Assembly (NCBI GenBank): GCA_038098605.1
Contig: JAZDUA010000008.1
Span: 7,490,501 to 7,554,500 of the forward strand
Source of the DNA: Gryllus longicercus
Taxonomy: Eukaryota > Arthropoda > Insecta > Orthoptera > Gryllidae
Direction: 5' to 3'
Length of the DNA stretch: 64,000 nt
Shown here: positions 24,716 to 38,155 of the stretch, one piece after another
Layout of the letters: every line of letters begins with the position of its first letter
Position numbering within the stretch: the stretch's first letter is position 1
Made by a program: the position numbers and the translations under genes
The notes under the pieces: generated by a model
What the model was told of the DNA's origin: nothing
What the model saw: the letters and a program-made list of their open reading frames with translations, nothing else
Database searches by the model: none

Positions 24716-27519
24716 TTAATCTGCTTTGGAGCTTACCTAGCAAAAGTCACGCTACGATACAGGATATAATAGTCGCACTACACCAAATACGAACAACAAT
24801 GTGTGGAACGCATTAAATTTTTCGTTCGATTTTTAGGAACGTATTTTTTTAATATTAATAGACAAGATGCTCTATAAAGAAGAATTCCTTAGCTAATCCG
24901 TATGGTATTAAAAAATTATCTAGAATATAAGTTTTTATGTCAAAGTGACGGAAAGAACCGTTCTCAATTTTTGTCCAAAGAAATACTTTTATGAATGAGT
25001 GGCTGTGGCGTGTATCTCATAAGCATGTGTCTCACATTGACAAAATCGTATCTCTCATGCGTTGAATGCCGATTTATATACACCAAAAACAAGAAAATGT
25101 GCTAAAAAAGTTGGAAAATATATACTTAAACCGAAAACGATGCGCAGAATTACGTTCGTCTTTTACTTTACTCCGAAGGCTACTTTAATCCTTAAATATA
25201 AACGATAAATAAAATCCCTAATACAACAAATTGCCGGGTATTTTTTCAAATTTATTGTGCAATTTACAAGGTAGATCTTATGCTTAGAAAATTATACTTT
25301 GTCCACATATGAATTTAGAGGACAATGCTTATTGCAGCACATTCCTTTGCTGTTCATGTGCACCATTCACTTTGTGAAACTGCTCTTTTCTTTTTTACAG
25401 TTCCTTAACTTGGATTTTGAATTCGATTTTCTTACTTTTCACGTTACGTATCTCCATAAAGATCCTGTTGAAAGAGGTCGCTAAAGAATTCAATTTTACT
25501 GAAGTAGTCAGTTCGAGATCATATGTTTGGAGTTTTATGGTTATCAAAGGCAAGATAGAGGACAGTTCGCTTTGCATTTCAACTTCATAAATGCTGTATT
25601 TCTTGCTGAAATAGCGTGTCACATAAATCTGGATTCAATAAAGGAAGTTTCTTAATGTCTTTAAGGTGCAGCCAGTAATAAAGTCCAGAATTGAGTTATG
25701 TTTCCATCTACTTAAGTAGGACAGACCCTGACGGTAGAGAACTTTCTAGATTTACTTGTGGAAAATTTTGTTATCGTCGGAGGTTTGAGGAACTCTCTGA
25801 AGAAATAAAATTATTGACTTCAGCGTGCTATGAACATATATTTTTGTCTGCCCAATGCAATAATATTGGTGCCCAAGGAAGGTAATGCATGTAAAAATCG
25901 TCAACTTTTCGATAAATAAGGAAATATAAGTATAAAATGGTATATTTTTATTTGTACAAATGTAACAAAATAGTTCCCCAGACCACCCAGTACATCACTT
26001 TGTCTTTCACCGCAAAATAAATGGCGGGGCGCAGTTAAAAAACAAAATGGTATTTTTATGTCGCTTTCGGTGTTTATCGATAACAAACGCTTAACTGTGG
26101 GATGGAGAACCTGCAGGGTACTTCCTGCCTTTACCTGAAAGAATCTTGGGCAATACAGTGCGCGATCCAGAAACAGTTCGTTGGGCACTGGCAGAAGGGA
26201 GCGGGTCTCGGCCCAGTTCTTGGGGCGGCTTTTTTCACGGAGGCGATTGGACGCGCAGTCATGTCAGGATACTGAGAGTCAGATGAAATATACCACGCAA
26301 TTCAAACCCAAAACACACACAGTAGAAAGTGATCTTGAGATTTAAATTGTAGTGAAGAAAAGAAAAAACAACGTATTTAAAGTAAAAAAAACCAACATAT
26401 TTAACGTTCAAACGGGTTTAAATATGCCAATACATTATCGTAAAGTGAAGGCAAGTCTCCCAAGGGTTGGCGATGCCTTGTGAAGAACTGCTATTTGGCT
26501 CTCGATCGTCACAATAAATGCTGAAATATGCACCATAAGTGATTTCAAGCAACAAGAAATGAATTAGTATTCTTTATACGAATCTTTATGTTTAAAGGGA
26601 AATATGAAAAATACGCAATCTACTTACGACTCTCACACACCCATTCAATTTTAAATTGTATGTGGCAGCCTCCACGTGAGCTAATGTTGGAACAAAAAAA
26701 AAATACCGATATATTAAAATACAAATTTTATTATCAATGGAAAATGGAAATATTTTGTGAGCTTCATAAATGTGGTTAACAAATATGCCTTCGTAGGCTT
26801 CCGAGGCCGGAGTCGGCGACCTGGCGTAGCAGTATGGCTCTGAAGCAGGCCACAGCAAAATGGCCGAAACGTCAGCACAATTGACCGAGACGCGGCTCAT
26901 CCCGGATAGCCAAGAATGATGTGGTTAACAAACATTTTCGTGAGAAAGTTACCTCCATTATTTCGTTACTTCCCTAATCGGATGTGGTGATTGTCTTCGG
27001 TTAGTTTAGTTCGGATTTTAGTTCGGAGCTGTTAGTTTTCATCTGCAAGTCGGTGTGTTTAGGACACAAATGCGTCATTGGGCAAGTCTGCCATCGGTTG
27101 GCGATGCCATGGGAAGAACAGCGATTTTGTTGAATCCATTAGACGATATTTCAAGTATTTTTATGAAACATTGTTGTTTATGGTACAAAGGTTTGTTATA
27201 AACTTTACTTAGGAGTAGATTGCAACTGATGAGGGAGTAAAACTATGAGACGTGAGTCTGTAAGACCCCAAGAATGCCCATATACCACTTCCTTCAATAT
27301 TCCATAATATATTACAAATTAAAATTTTTACAAAAGGGGGTTAATTGAGTCCGCAAATACCCATAACAAAAGTCATGGGATAGTAATATGCAAGTATACA
27401 GATTGTGGTAGTATCGAATACGAAAGGTTTTATTTGTACTGAAGTAATTAATGTGAACATGTTTCCGACATGATCATTTCCGACGACTTCGAATGCGGAA
27501 ATGGAGTCGAAGATAGATG
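24716..27519. other. gene-free stretch
   Basis: AT-rich between the AAT microsatellite and the truncated Tc1-like copy. Nothing supported except the repeat tail near 26.8 kb. Confidence 0.45.
26785..26930 (+). repeat. probable interspersed-repeat tail
   Basis: A GC-richer 140-bp stretch with tagcagtatggctctgaag, aatggccgaaacgtcagc and gcggctcatcccggatagcc. The gccgaaacgtc type of motif recurs near the ends of many insect retroelements. There is only one copy in this window, so the call rests on resemblance. Confidence 0.35.
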
Positions 27520-28390
27520 CATTCAATTTTGGAAATCGTTCAGGAATTCATTATTACAAGATCCATGTGCCGAGAATACCTAATCTCAGGTATAACCTTC
27601 CATCCTTTTCCTTATGATTTTTTCTATGTGCAGTTACCTTTATCTTCGATGTTCAAAATGACAACAGTATGACTGATGACCTTCGCTTAATAACCGAAAG
27701 CGGAGGCGTTTGCGTAGTTGTTAGTGCTAACAGACAAGCAACACTGCGTGAATTAACCGCAGATATCAATGTGTGACGTACGGCGAACGTATCCGTTAGG
27801 TCACTACGGCGAAATTTGCTTTAATGAGCTATGACAGCAGAATACAGACTTAAGTGCCTTTGCTACCAGCAAGACATCGCCTGCAGCGACTCTCCTTGGA
27901 TCGTGACCATATCGATTGAAAGACGACTGAAAAACAGTAACTTGATCAGATGAATCCCTATTTCAGTTGATAAGAGCTGTTGGTAGGGTTCAAGTGTGAC
28001 GCAGACTCCACGAATCCATGGACCCAAAGTTGTCAACAAAGCACTGCGCAACCTGGTGGTGGCTCCATAATCGTGTGGGCTGTTTTTTCATGAAATACAC
28101 TGGATCCTTTGGTCCAACTGAAACGATCATTGACTGAAAATGGTAATGTTCAGCTACATGGAGGCCATTTGCAGCCAATCAAGTTTTATAGAAAATGCGA
28201 CATGTCATCGGGTCACAATATTGTTCTTGGATCGAAGAAAATCCTGGATAATTCGAGCCATTGATTTGACCATTCCGATCGTCCGACATTTAATCACATC
28301 GAACATTTATTGGCCAAAATCGAGAGGTCAGTTCGGTACAAGATCGTGCAATGGCAAGCCTTTCGCCATTATGGACGAGTTGTTAAGCTT
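27520..28390 (+). pseudogene. Tc1-like element, truncated copy lacking both ends
   Basis: This copy aligns through its middle to the elements at 22.8 and 42.8 kb: shared landmarks include gtgccgagaatacc, taacagacaagcaacactg, tatccgttaggtcac, catggacccaa and ggtccaactgaaacgatcat. No terminal repeats are visible. The transposase frame is broken many times; a late stretch reads like PTFNHIEHLLAKIERSV, the PIEHLW...IER block. It contains the central section missing from the copy at 22.8 kb. Confidence 0.78.
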
Positions 28391-28969
28391 CGTATATCGT
28401 AAATTGCAGTGTACGCTTTTTGTAAACTGGACGAAGGAATAAAGATATTCAGGGGTCAATGTAGTACGTGATAAGTTTATTTGATTCGAAGAGCATAGTT
28501 TCCTAATGCAGTTAATGTAGGTGTGTATGCATCATCTGTAATGGTAGACAAAATAATGAATTTATATTGAGCTGAAGGAGAAAATATTTACGGTTCCATA
28601 AGTATCAATTTTAGTTTCTATGTCTCGGTACTTTTGAATCTAAAGGAAATAAATCCCATGTAATTTAATTGCACTTTCTTTCATAAGTTGCACAGCGTCG
28701 TAAACATACTACATGACTAGATGGTAATGAGGCCTACCATAATGCGGTAGTAGTCACCTCGTAATGGGTCTCATTACTTGCGTACTTTCTTTTCTTAAGC
28801 GTTATCTAAGGTCTTAATTTAATTGAACAATTGTGTACTGTTTTTAAGAAAAATGGCGTAAAGAAAATAATAATGTTGACACAAAATTTCGCAAGAAATA
28901 CTCATGTTTTTGTAGAATTAAACAAAACATTATTTTTAGATATATTTTTCATGAATACATTTCTTTACG

Positions 28970-29017
28970 AAAAAAGTTTATCTTCATAATTGTAGTTGTA
29001 GGAAGATAAACTTTTTT
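28970..29017. repeat. inverted repeat, 16-bp perfect stem
   Basis: The arms aaaaaagtttatcttc (28970-28985) and its complement (29002-29017) enclose a 16-nt loop containing tgtagttgtag. A second hairpin follows at 29135. Confidence 0.8.
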
Positions 29018-29134
29018 TTTCAATTTTCGAAAAATCAGGATTTTCAACCAACATGAAATCTGCACCAACACTTAACCGTTCTTCAGACTACCTAACAACA
29101 AAGTTTTATAAAAACATTTGAGCCGTTAAAAATG

Positions 29135-29187
29135 TTTCGGCGTCTTCTTACAACTGCAATAATTGTTGTTGTAGAAAGACGCCGAAA
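29135..29187. repeat. inverted repeat, 20-bp near-perfect stem
   Basis: The arm tttcggcgtcttcttacaac (29135-29154) pairs with 29168-29187 at 18 of 20 positions around a 13-nt loop. It is more GC-rich than its surroundings. Its loop-side sequence gttgttgtag resembles that of the hairpin 150 bp upstream. Confidence 0.8.
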
Positions 29188-30983
29188 AATTATTGTGAAA
29201 ATACATTTGTTTTACTAATGAAATGTGTTCAACAAAACACATCTTCAAATAAGGTCATGTTGAATTTTTCGAAATTATTTTGTGTAACTTGGTGTCTAAC
29301 GTTATCGCCTGCTCCGAATATCCTACTCTTCCCGAGAGTAATATGTGATTCCAGCCAATAGGATTCTACGTAAGTTAGAATTTGCATATTATTTAACATT
29401 TTTTTCCATATCTTACATTCGAGTTTTTGTTTTACGTTTACAAATTAATATTTTAGAAATTACTTAAAATCTATTTAAATTTCCTGCTTTGAGTTAAATG
29501 TGAGAACGAATAAATGATTTCGCTTTGCATAATAAGATGTGGGAATGAAGAGTAATGTGTGTAAAAACCGAGTACTTTTGTTGAATATAAAATATTTTAT
29601 TTAATTCTATTTTTCTGTTGATTTTCATTTTCTTTGTAGAGGCATCAAGAATGATAATTTGCAAAATGTGTATTCCATACGAATTAGCGGTAATTTTTGG
29701 TTCTAAACCAATTGTTGTAACGCCGCCCTGATAATAGAAAGCGATAATGACGGCCGCAGTTCGTTCGCGTTAATATAAACTAATAATTTTATTTACTGTT
29801 AAAATGCGCATCTCGCATGGTCGGTACACTTATGTAAAACGTGAATTCACTGAATTCAATGGCAGAAACATCTGAATTAAAAAACGTTATTTTCAAGCGT
29901 CCTTGATTCAAGAATTTTTCAAGTGGTAGTTGAAGTGGAAGACAGCAATTGCCATGTAATATTACAGAGCCATTAACAATTAGTACGTGCTGTTGTAGCA
30001 CCACTAATTTATGAGGAAACAAAGTCAAAACATTCTTACATTTAAGTTAATGAAATAATATAAATTTGATCAATTATAAGGGTACCATATGAATTATAAA
30101 GGGAACAGTTATAAAGGGCTCCTTTGTGAAAGAGTCAATAATCAATTCGTCTTGCATTAATTCGAGTATATAAACACTGGCACATCTCAACTATTGTCGT
30201 AAAACTGTAATGAATGAAACAGCCCAAACATTGAGAATGACTGTATTTTGCGATGGAAGATTTCTTTAAAACAAAATGTATTTTTTCTGAAAATAGGCCA
30301 AGTAGTCTTCTAAAGCTTCCCAAAATAAAAGAGCAACTTGAGACTATCCTATTTTTTTTCGTTATTTTCAACTTTATGTAATATATTGGTATGAATATTC
30401 TTGCAACGTGAAATATTTAAGCGGCCTATGATCAGTGTGGAAGAACAATGTGCATGAAGGATTTCAACACTTATTTTTCCAGGCTATACACAAATACTAC
30501 TTATTAATTGAAATTGTCAATAACTATAGGAATTTTACCCAAAATGGCAGACAAAGACAACAGAATACAATGTTGCAGTTCTACAAGATTCTCGTGAAAT
30601 TATAATGTAACTATACGTTTGCAATTTTTTCTCCTGCCAATTTACACGTTATTTTATGATCTTTTGCGTATATTTTGGCAAAACAGGCTAAGGGAAACTT
30701 ACCCAACTCTCTTCATTCTGAAGCACATGAAAAAAGGAGTTATAGTTATTTTCATATTACAACTTATCTTTTCGTAAGAAATTTAATACTAAATTTTGCA
30801 TTTTGGCCCAATTTGAGCAATATGAAGGTTTTGTGCCGAGACCGACCGAGAGCGGGAAAAAATAGTTCATGGGCCATTTGAAAAAGGATTTGATTGGTAC
30901 CGATGCTGTTCCTGCATCGAAACAAAACTCTTTTTCACTAAGCCATTGCCTTCTATTTTTTCAATACAATCTAATATATAAAG

Positions 30984-31218
30984 AAGGAAAGTTGTTAATG
31001 AAACGTATTTATTTGATAAAAAATGTATAAATGTCACTTCGTACTTTCACAATATCTAACAAAAATACAAACAATGCAATTGACGTTGGAAAAAAATTAA
31101 TAAAGATTATTCAGTATTAGAGAGATATGTTCTTCGAACAATTCACACTTCCTTAAAAGTATTTGAAATTCATTGACATCTTTTCGCTCTCCCTGATGGT
31201 CACAAAAATATTAGAAAA
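30984..31218 (+). repeat. diverged direct repeat, first copy
   Basis: Shares the order of motifs gaaagttgttaa, gaaa-g-tttatttg, aaaaatgtataaa, aacaatg-aattga-gttg, acaattcacacttccttaaa and gtcacaaaaata with 31928-32171. The pair are about 235-245 bp each and 945 bp apart. No coding potential is seen in either. Confidence 0.75.
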
Positions 31219-31927
31219 TACGGGTCGGGCAAGTACATCCCTACTCGTTGTAATACTATTTAACTTTCCTGGATTTGTTATGAAGGATAAAAGGGGCTTT
31301 TAGAGGTGCAAGGCACCAGCTTGCTGGGCGGCGAAAATGGAAAAATTATTTGTATAATAAAAAGTATTGGATACTTTTCTGCGTTATTACGTTTCTTATG
31401 AAAAGAAATTCCAAACCCCAAAATAATATTTTTCTCTTTAAATACTAAATACCATTTGTCATAGTAACAATTCTGTACACTTAGACTTCACTTAGGTGCA
31501 TGTTGCTTCGGGAATATTGCTCAAATGTTGACGTGTGTGTGATGTTTAGGTTTTGAATATCTTAGCGAACATACTCCTTAAGTTTAAAATAAAACGGTGT
31601 ATTATTTACAATATGAATTTACTGCTGAGCATTGATGTACAGACTTTCAGATACCGCCAACTTTTAAATCGTGCGTCTGGATTGTAATCGTTGTCGAGTG
31701 ACTTGCGCTATTCTTTCTATAATTTTAAATTTTGTTGCTTTTATTAAACTAATTCACTTAGTATTGTAGGCTAGCGCGTTTTGAGTTTTGTTCAGGCTAA
31801 TTTGCTTTAGTTAATTTAAAAAGTTTATTTGTGTTGTGCCATAGCACTCTTATCACCTCCGTACATCCGTACCAAAATTCCCTCATGATGAAATCCAAAC
31901 TCTTCCCTATCCCTCTATTGCCATTCT

Positions 31928-32171
31928 AAAAGGGAAAGTTGTTAACGAAATGTTTTTATTTGTTTAAAAATGTATAAAGGTAACTTACAATGTACTAACA
32001 ATATAAAAATTAAAAAACAATGAAATTGATGTTGAAAAGAAATTTTCAATAAAGATCTATTCTGTATTATCGCGAGGTTTCTTGGAACAATTCACACTTC
32101 CTTAAAAATATTTGAAGTAATTATTTAATATTCTTTGACAGTTTCGTGATAGTCACAAAAATACTAAAAAG
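31928..32171 (+). repeat. diverged direct repeat, second copy
   Basis: Partner of 30984-31218. The best conserved block is acaattcacacttccttaaa. No TG...CA ends or primer-binding site are visible, so a short LTR pair is possible but not shown. Confidence 0.75.
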
Positions 32172-33379
32172 GCTTTTTACTCTAGAAAAAATGAACACGC
32201 TGACTTGAACGTTTCTCCGAATTATTGGTGATAACGAAATTTCTGGTAAAGGCAAAACACAAACCAAACCTAAAAAGAAGTGTCACTTTTTCTGTACTCC
32301 CTTAATTCACTTACTCACTAATTCACTCTTCATTGTACACCCACATCCCTCCACAACTAGATACATAGCACTTGTAGACCTCGGCAAAATATTAAATAAA
32401 TGTGTTCACTACCCGCATAAGAAACAATCTTCATCGGTATCTAGCAACTATTAATAGCGCTTCTAGTTGTTGCTGCGAGAGCAAATCTTGAATTAATAAT
32501 TATGCTAATAAACAAAGCCAGTCTGCGCAAACCACGGTGTAAAAATAAAGCATGAATAGTATAAGATAGAGGAATCTAAACCTTCTAAGCGTGACGTCAA
32601 AAAGATTGCTACCATCACCGAGAGTTGAAGTCTAGGTGGCATTGGTATCGATTGATGCAGAACCAGCAAAACGTTAATAGAATGTTCAAGAATATCTCAT
32701 TCTGTAGCTTATGGGGTGATGAACGTTTCCTTGAGGACTTTGGCATCAAAACGTTAGTTTTAAAGGTCCTAGAACGCTTCACTTAGGTGTTATTTAAATG
32801 TATATCTGAGTGCTGCGGGTTGCAATTCACATGAATTGCAGATGAGTTTTTTAAACAAATACTACATGTTTTTAAAGGCAAAGTGCAATTCGTGACATCT
32901 CCGAGAAATTCTCTTTCTTTAGAGGTAATTTATAACGATTTATAGCGTGTGAGAGCCGTAAAATGTATGTATACTACTGAAATATTGTAGGACAAAATAT
33001 ATATATTATGTGCAATTGTACAGGAACGTAGCGTACCATTTTTTTCTTGGTAACTAAGTGTGGAGTTAAACATAACAAACGAAGACATGACGTGACGAAA
33101 ATGACAATTTTTGAAATATTGCTAATATTACGATTTTTAAAATTTATTTTATTTATTTGTGTTAAATTTTTTTTACCTTTCAACTATTTATAGTTAAAAT
33201 GACGGGAAGGGATTCTGGAACTCAAGAAAACGTGCGCAGATAATCTTTTCCCCCCTACGTCACATACAGTTTTTACTTTTTTTTTGACCGAATAAATCTA
33301 TAGAGATACTCAAAAGTATTTTATATAAAGTAACAATTTCAGCCTTCTTAATATTCCACATATGCGAATATGTGTTGGC

Positions 33380-33386
<7 letters not shown>

Positions 33387-33410
<24 letters not shown>

Positions 33411-33413
33411 TTT
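33387..33413. repeat. T27 homopolymer
   Basis: A run of 27 T. On the minus strand this is a poly(A) tract, but no retrotransposed sequence is recognisable beside it. Confidence 0.9.
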
Positions 33414-34149
33414 CATGGAGAAGGTTTTTATGCAGTTCACTTCGTTGTACGAGTAACTCTCCACTAGATGGTGCTGCAGCACAAGATGGCACTGCAGCTC
33501 CTCAACGTCTACTCTTATCAACCAATCGCCATGAAAATGTGAATACATATATATTTGAACACATATGTCAACATTGTATACATATATATTTGAACACACA
33601 CAACAATTTGGTTATAGATTCATTCGTTACTCTTTGATAACCCTCAGATAATAATTGAATCCTGGCTCAAATAAGCCATTGATTTCGCGTTAACCATTTT
33701 GCTTTAATTTATCTAGTCAAAAATACTAAAAACTATATGGCGGAGAACATCACTCGTCAATACGAGAAGATTCTAGGTGTCATTATTTAAAGTAATCAGA
33801 CACGTCCCGACACAGGACGTCGCAGGAAGTGGCCGTTTTAAGCAGGTTTCACGCAGGATACAATTTTGAACACTTGTAGAGCCCCTGTTACACGAGATGA
33901 AAGTTCGAATTTTTGGCTTATACGCCAATATGATAAACTATCCTAACACTTAAAATTAGGTTTTTTGTCTCTCCTTTTACATCGTTATATCAGTAGGCAA
34001 TAATAGCCATAGGGAACGGTATATAGTGTATTATTTGAGCTGTCTTTCTTGCAAAAAATGACCAATGACAAACAACTTTTTTTGAAAATTTTGAATAGGG
34101 TTTACACTATTTCCTTTTGTACTCATGAATAACTTAGTTTATTCTATTA

Positions 34150-34395
34150 CCGGGTGGCATATTAGTATTCCTTACCTTCATTTGGAACCAGAAGAAAATA
34201 ACGGTCATTGATTGGTCGACGGAGGGCCGACGCGGCAGATTCAAATAAATTCACAAGTGAGCTAAGGGCTAACCTTGATTATGTTTTGATATTGTATTTT
34301 CTTCAATCAACGAAAAAAAAAATACTCTAATGAAAAGTATGCCTAGACTTTGTTCTTTCCATAATAGACCTCCATAAAACTTTGTGCCTCTTATT
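34150..34395 (+). repeat. left arm of the inverted pair around the 4-kb block
   Basis: Contains the CpG-rich core gtcgacggagggccgacgcg followed by gcagattcaaataaa. It starts near ggtggcatattag and remains alignable to about the cctccataaaactttg motif. There is no clear alignment to the right arm outside 34150. Confidence 0.7.
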
Positions 34396-35660
34396 TGTAT
34401 AACCAACTTTCTGACGAGTGTATGGATGGATTTGGATATGGGTTTTGTCCTATTAAATACATTATTTGATTTTTTAAAGGAATTATATATTGGTGTTTTA
34501 TTTTATTTAGAGTTTAATAGAAATATTAGTAATTTTGTTTTCTGCAGAGCATTTGCCTTCCATATATTTATTTTTTATGTTGCAGTATAAATTATAATAT
34601 TACTTACATTTTATATTTTTCAAATGTTAATAAATGTATTCCTTTGAATTTACAGGTATTTTATGTCTATTTAAATTTCATATGTTGCATGTGAAATAAA
34701 TGTTTTAATTGTAATTTACTTTCTCTGTTTCATTATTTTGTTTATTTCATTGACTTCATTTTACTACTGGACATGTGACTTATTTTGACTGATGTAAAAC
34801 CAATCGTATTTTATATTGGTATATGATTAGAACATACTGCTTTTTTATTTTACCATTACCAACATTATTTTATTATTTTACTACTTTAATGTTGTTGTCA
34901 TTTATTGTATTTAGATATTGATAATGGGGTTGAACTCTTTTTACTTGTTTATATTTAAGCATGCACTTATTTATCTAGTTCTGATTGTAAAACAAGTATT
35001 CTTGAATAATTCATTCTGCCTAAATCAGGTTTCACAAACTTTTTCTTGCATTGGTCCCTTTTAAAACAATGATTTGCTTTATCAACCTCATTGACTTTTT
35101 GTTTAAAATACAACATAAAAAGTAAGCATAACATAAATAATTGCACATAAATCACTTGATGAAATTGGACAAAAAATAAGAAAAAAATTGAAAAAATGGC
35201 TTGTTCGGTTTATGTTTCTTTGTTGTGATTACTATTATAATTATAAATTTGTGTAAGTATAAACTAGTAATGTTTTAAACCTTTATATAAAACAATTAAC
35301 AATAATTTTTAGTAAACAATAGAATTTTGATTTCACCAGTCAGTTGCCAGTGCATATTTGGCTATTGACCCACCAGTCGATCCCTTGATCACTAATAACA
35401 CCTCTCACATTTCATACATATACATTATTTAATTGTATAAACCCTTGTATTATAGGTGTTGATTTGTAAAATAAATTTAATAATAAACTTTAATTGTGAT
35501 CACTGAATTATCACAATAATCCTGAGGTCTACCACTGTGGGGTGGTATATTGATATAGCAAGACAAAGCTGTGTTGATTTTATAGTAGTAGATTAAACAT
35601 CAAGTTACTAGTTTATTGCATCAGGTTAAATTGTGAGGTATCACAAGTGTTGGTCACCAG

Positions 35661-35690
35661 TGTTGTCATTCCTCATCAGGGATGACAACA
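35661..35690. repeat. short hairpin within the CpG-depleted block
   Basis: tgttgtcattcc and ggatgaca-like complement with one wobble pair around tcatca. It is the clearest secondary-structure signal inside the 34-38 kb block. Confidence 0.7.
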
Positions 35691-37929
35691 GACTTCAAAT
35701 ATTACTTCAGTTGACATGGTTCATTAGTGGTGACAAAATTATTTGTAACTCAAGTGTTGTCATTGGATATTCTTTTTTGCACCTGATGATTTTAAATTGG
35801 TAATGTGTTTGATAATTTGTTTTGCTCAGCCTGTGTATTTGATTTTTAGTGAGGGGGAAAAATTCTGAATGAAACAATTTTTGTTCCTATGCTATTTGAT
35901 CCCTGTCCTCAAATTTTAAATGATATTTGTAAGTTCTTTATTACACATGTGTATTATATTACAGGCTAACAAAAATATTTTATATTTAATATATGCTTTA
36001 AAATGTTCAAATTTGTACAATCCGGCCTCCCTTGTTCCAAGTAGACTTAGTCTTCTTCTACATTAAATATATGTAATTATTATGTTGAAGAAATAACTTT
36101 GTTTTTTGTATACATTGGTATTACTTTTTTTGCTGTATTATCTAATTTGACTTGATGTACTTGATGACTTAAACAACTGAAGTCTTTAATGAGTCATAAT
36201 AAATCAATTAGGCACAGATAAACATTACTAATGGAATAGAGACTTATGAAATATACATTATTTAAAAGGCTACACTACAAAGTAATAAAATATTAAATTA
36301 AGCATGCACTATCTCTTATATTTATCTAACTATCTCTTATATTTATCAATATTGCCCAAAATAACTAAATTGAAGTAGCCTACTTGTTAAATAATTCTCC
36401 ATATAAAGCAACACACATGTTCAATCTCATTTACAATTTTCTTTTTCTTTTTTTTTGGGGGGGGGGGCAATAATTTTAGGTTTTACACAATTGAACAGCA
36501 TTTATAGATAATACCTTAATTAATTAATGTAATTAATACAATGTTCAGTAAAAAAAAAGAGTTCAACAAAATAAAAATGAATATAGCCACAAATAATGAA
36601 TATAAATATTTTTGAATCATAAAAAAATAATTATAAGTATTATTTTCTAGTAAATTTAAGTCCTTCTCCCACAACTATCAGATTTTAAGAGAAATTTTGT
36701 ATGTATACGTTGGAGGGTAGTGGATTTCAAGTAGTATATAACTCTCAATTTTGTAATTGAAATGTTAAGTTCACTCGTATCTATATATACAGTGGTAATG
36801 AGTAAATTCATGATCCTTATTAGAGCATTTGATATCAGGTTTCTAGCAATGAAAGTATTTATAGATAGTACATTCATATGTTTCATAAATCCAATTAGAT
36901 TAAAGGAATTTTTTTTCATTACAGCAAAATATTTTCTTTGAGATACATTGAATATAAATAATTGATGTTTATCTTTTCATGAATTATGGTCAACAGTATA
37001 CTATTAAAACTTAGCATTACTATAACAAAAGAATACAAAGAAAATTGTACTTGTGTGTAGTTTGGGTGCAAAATTATTTAATTAATTATTTAATTAATCT
37101 TTCAATTAATTTATTTTGGTCAATAATAAGAAATGTGTTGATCGCATTACAAACTTAAATTAACATTTTTAACTTTTGCTTATAATATTATTCCTCACTT
37201 ATTAGTACATTAGTGAAGTTCATAATTCCTCTCGGCCTTTGAAATATTTACTTTATTTCTTTAGTATTTATTGCGTTGCCAACCTTTAAATGCCTAATTT
37301 ACTTTATCACATCTAATAGCAGATTTCATTTCTTTTATTACAGACTCAAATTGATATAGTTAATACAGCAACATTTACAAAACATAAAGATTTCTTAAAT
37401 ACAATAATAAGCACACATATTTAAGAAATACACATACAAAAATGTAGATATTTCTTTAGTGATCATAAAATACACACATGTAATAAAGTATTTATAAAAA
37501 TCAGTCAACAAGAGTCAAAAAGCAACAGAACAAATGTTCCAAATAGAATATTTCTCCCCTGTAAAAATTAAATAACAACACAAGTGCAAAAAAGTGATCA
37601 AACAAATTACTGATAATAAAATGTATGCACAATGTCAACTCTGAAATACAAATAATTTGGCCCCACGAACGAAGAATTAGTCAAATGAATTGTTAATTGT
37701 TTTTTGTAATTAGGTTAATTACATATTGGTGATGTTTCACGATATAACCTGATCAATTCAAACACCACAATTTCTTCTAAATAAACTAATAACTGGATAT
37801 CACAGATGTCTAATCTAATACGGCGTACATCAAGAACATCAACTGAGCCGGATCATAACTTCAAGGTTTACCTACATATCACCTCGCGGTGATAGACGTA
37901 TTAGAACTCTTATGGTAATTCCGCTATTA

Positions 37930-38155
37930 GAATTCAAGGTTATGGAGGACTTTTAAGGAAATGGCAAAGTGTTGATATATACTATTTTGATTTGCTGATC
38001 GAAGAAAATACAATATCGAAACAAACCAATGTCAGCACTCGGCCTAGGCCCTTTATTTGAATCTGCCGCGCTTGGCCATTTACAGATGTAAACCAATCAC
38101 GGAACGTAATTTTTTTTGGTTCTAAACAAAGGCAAGGAATGCTAATATGCCATCG
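37930..38155 (-). repeat. right arm of the inverted pair around the 4-kb block
   Basis: Read on the minus strand it begins gatggcatattagcattcct and runs through gcggcagattcaaataaa and gatattgtattttcttc to gtcctccataacctt. Some indels separate it from the left arm. Confidence 0.7.

Larger units (their letters stand above)
34150..38155. mobile_element. 4-kb block framed by long inverted repeats, interior CpG-depleted
   Basis: The left arm (34150-34395) and the reverse complement of the right arm (37930-38155) share tggcatattag-attcctt, gaacca, attggt, gcggcagattcaaataaa, gatattgtattttcttc and cctccataa in the same order and spacing. They are clearly homologous but well diverged. Between them lies about 3.3 kb of AT-rich DNA with almost no CpG. 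Open frames inside are under 90 codons (for example 36656-36919, minus) and match nothing I know. It could be an old non-autonomous TIR or foldback element, or host sequence caught between two inverted copies of one repeat. Confidence 0.6.

Noticed and set aside
33462..33500. CTCF-like ccactagatggtgc motif followed by a similar agatggcactgcag
   Set aside because: It resembles the vertebrate core only loosely. A single short match in 64 kb is expected by chance, and insect CTCF sites cannot be judged without binding data.
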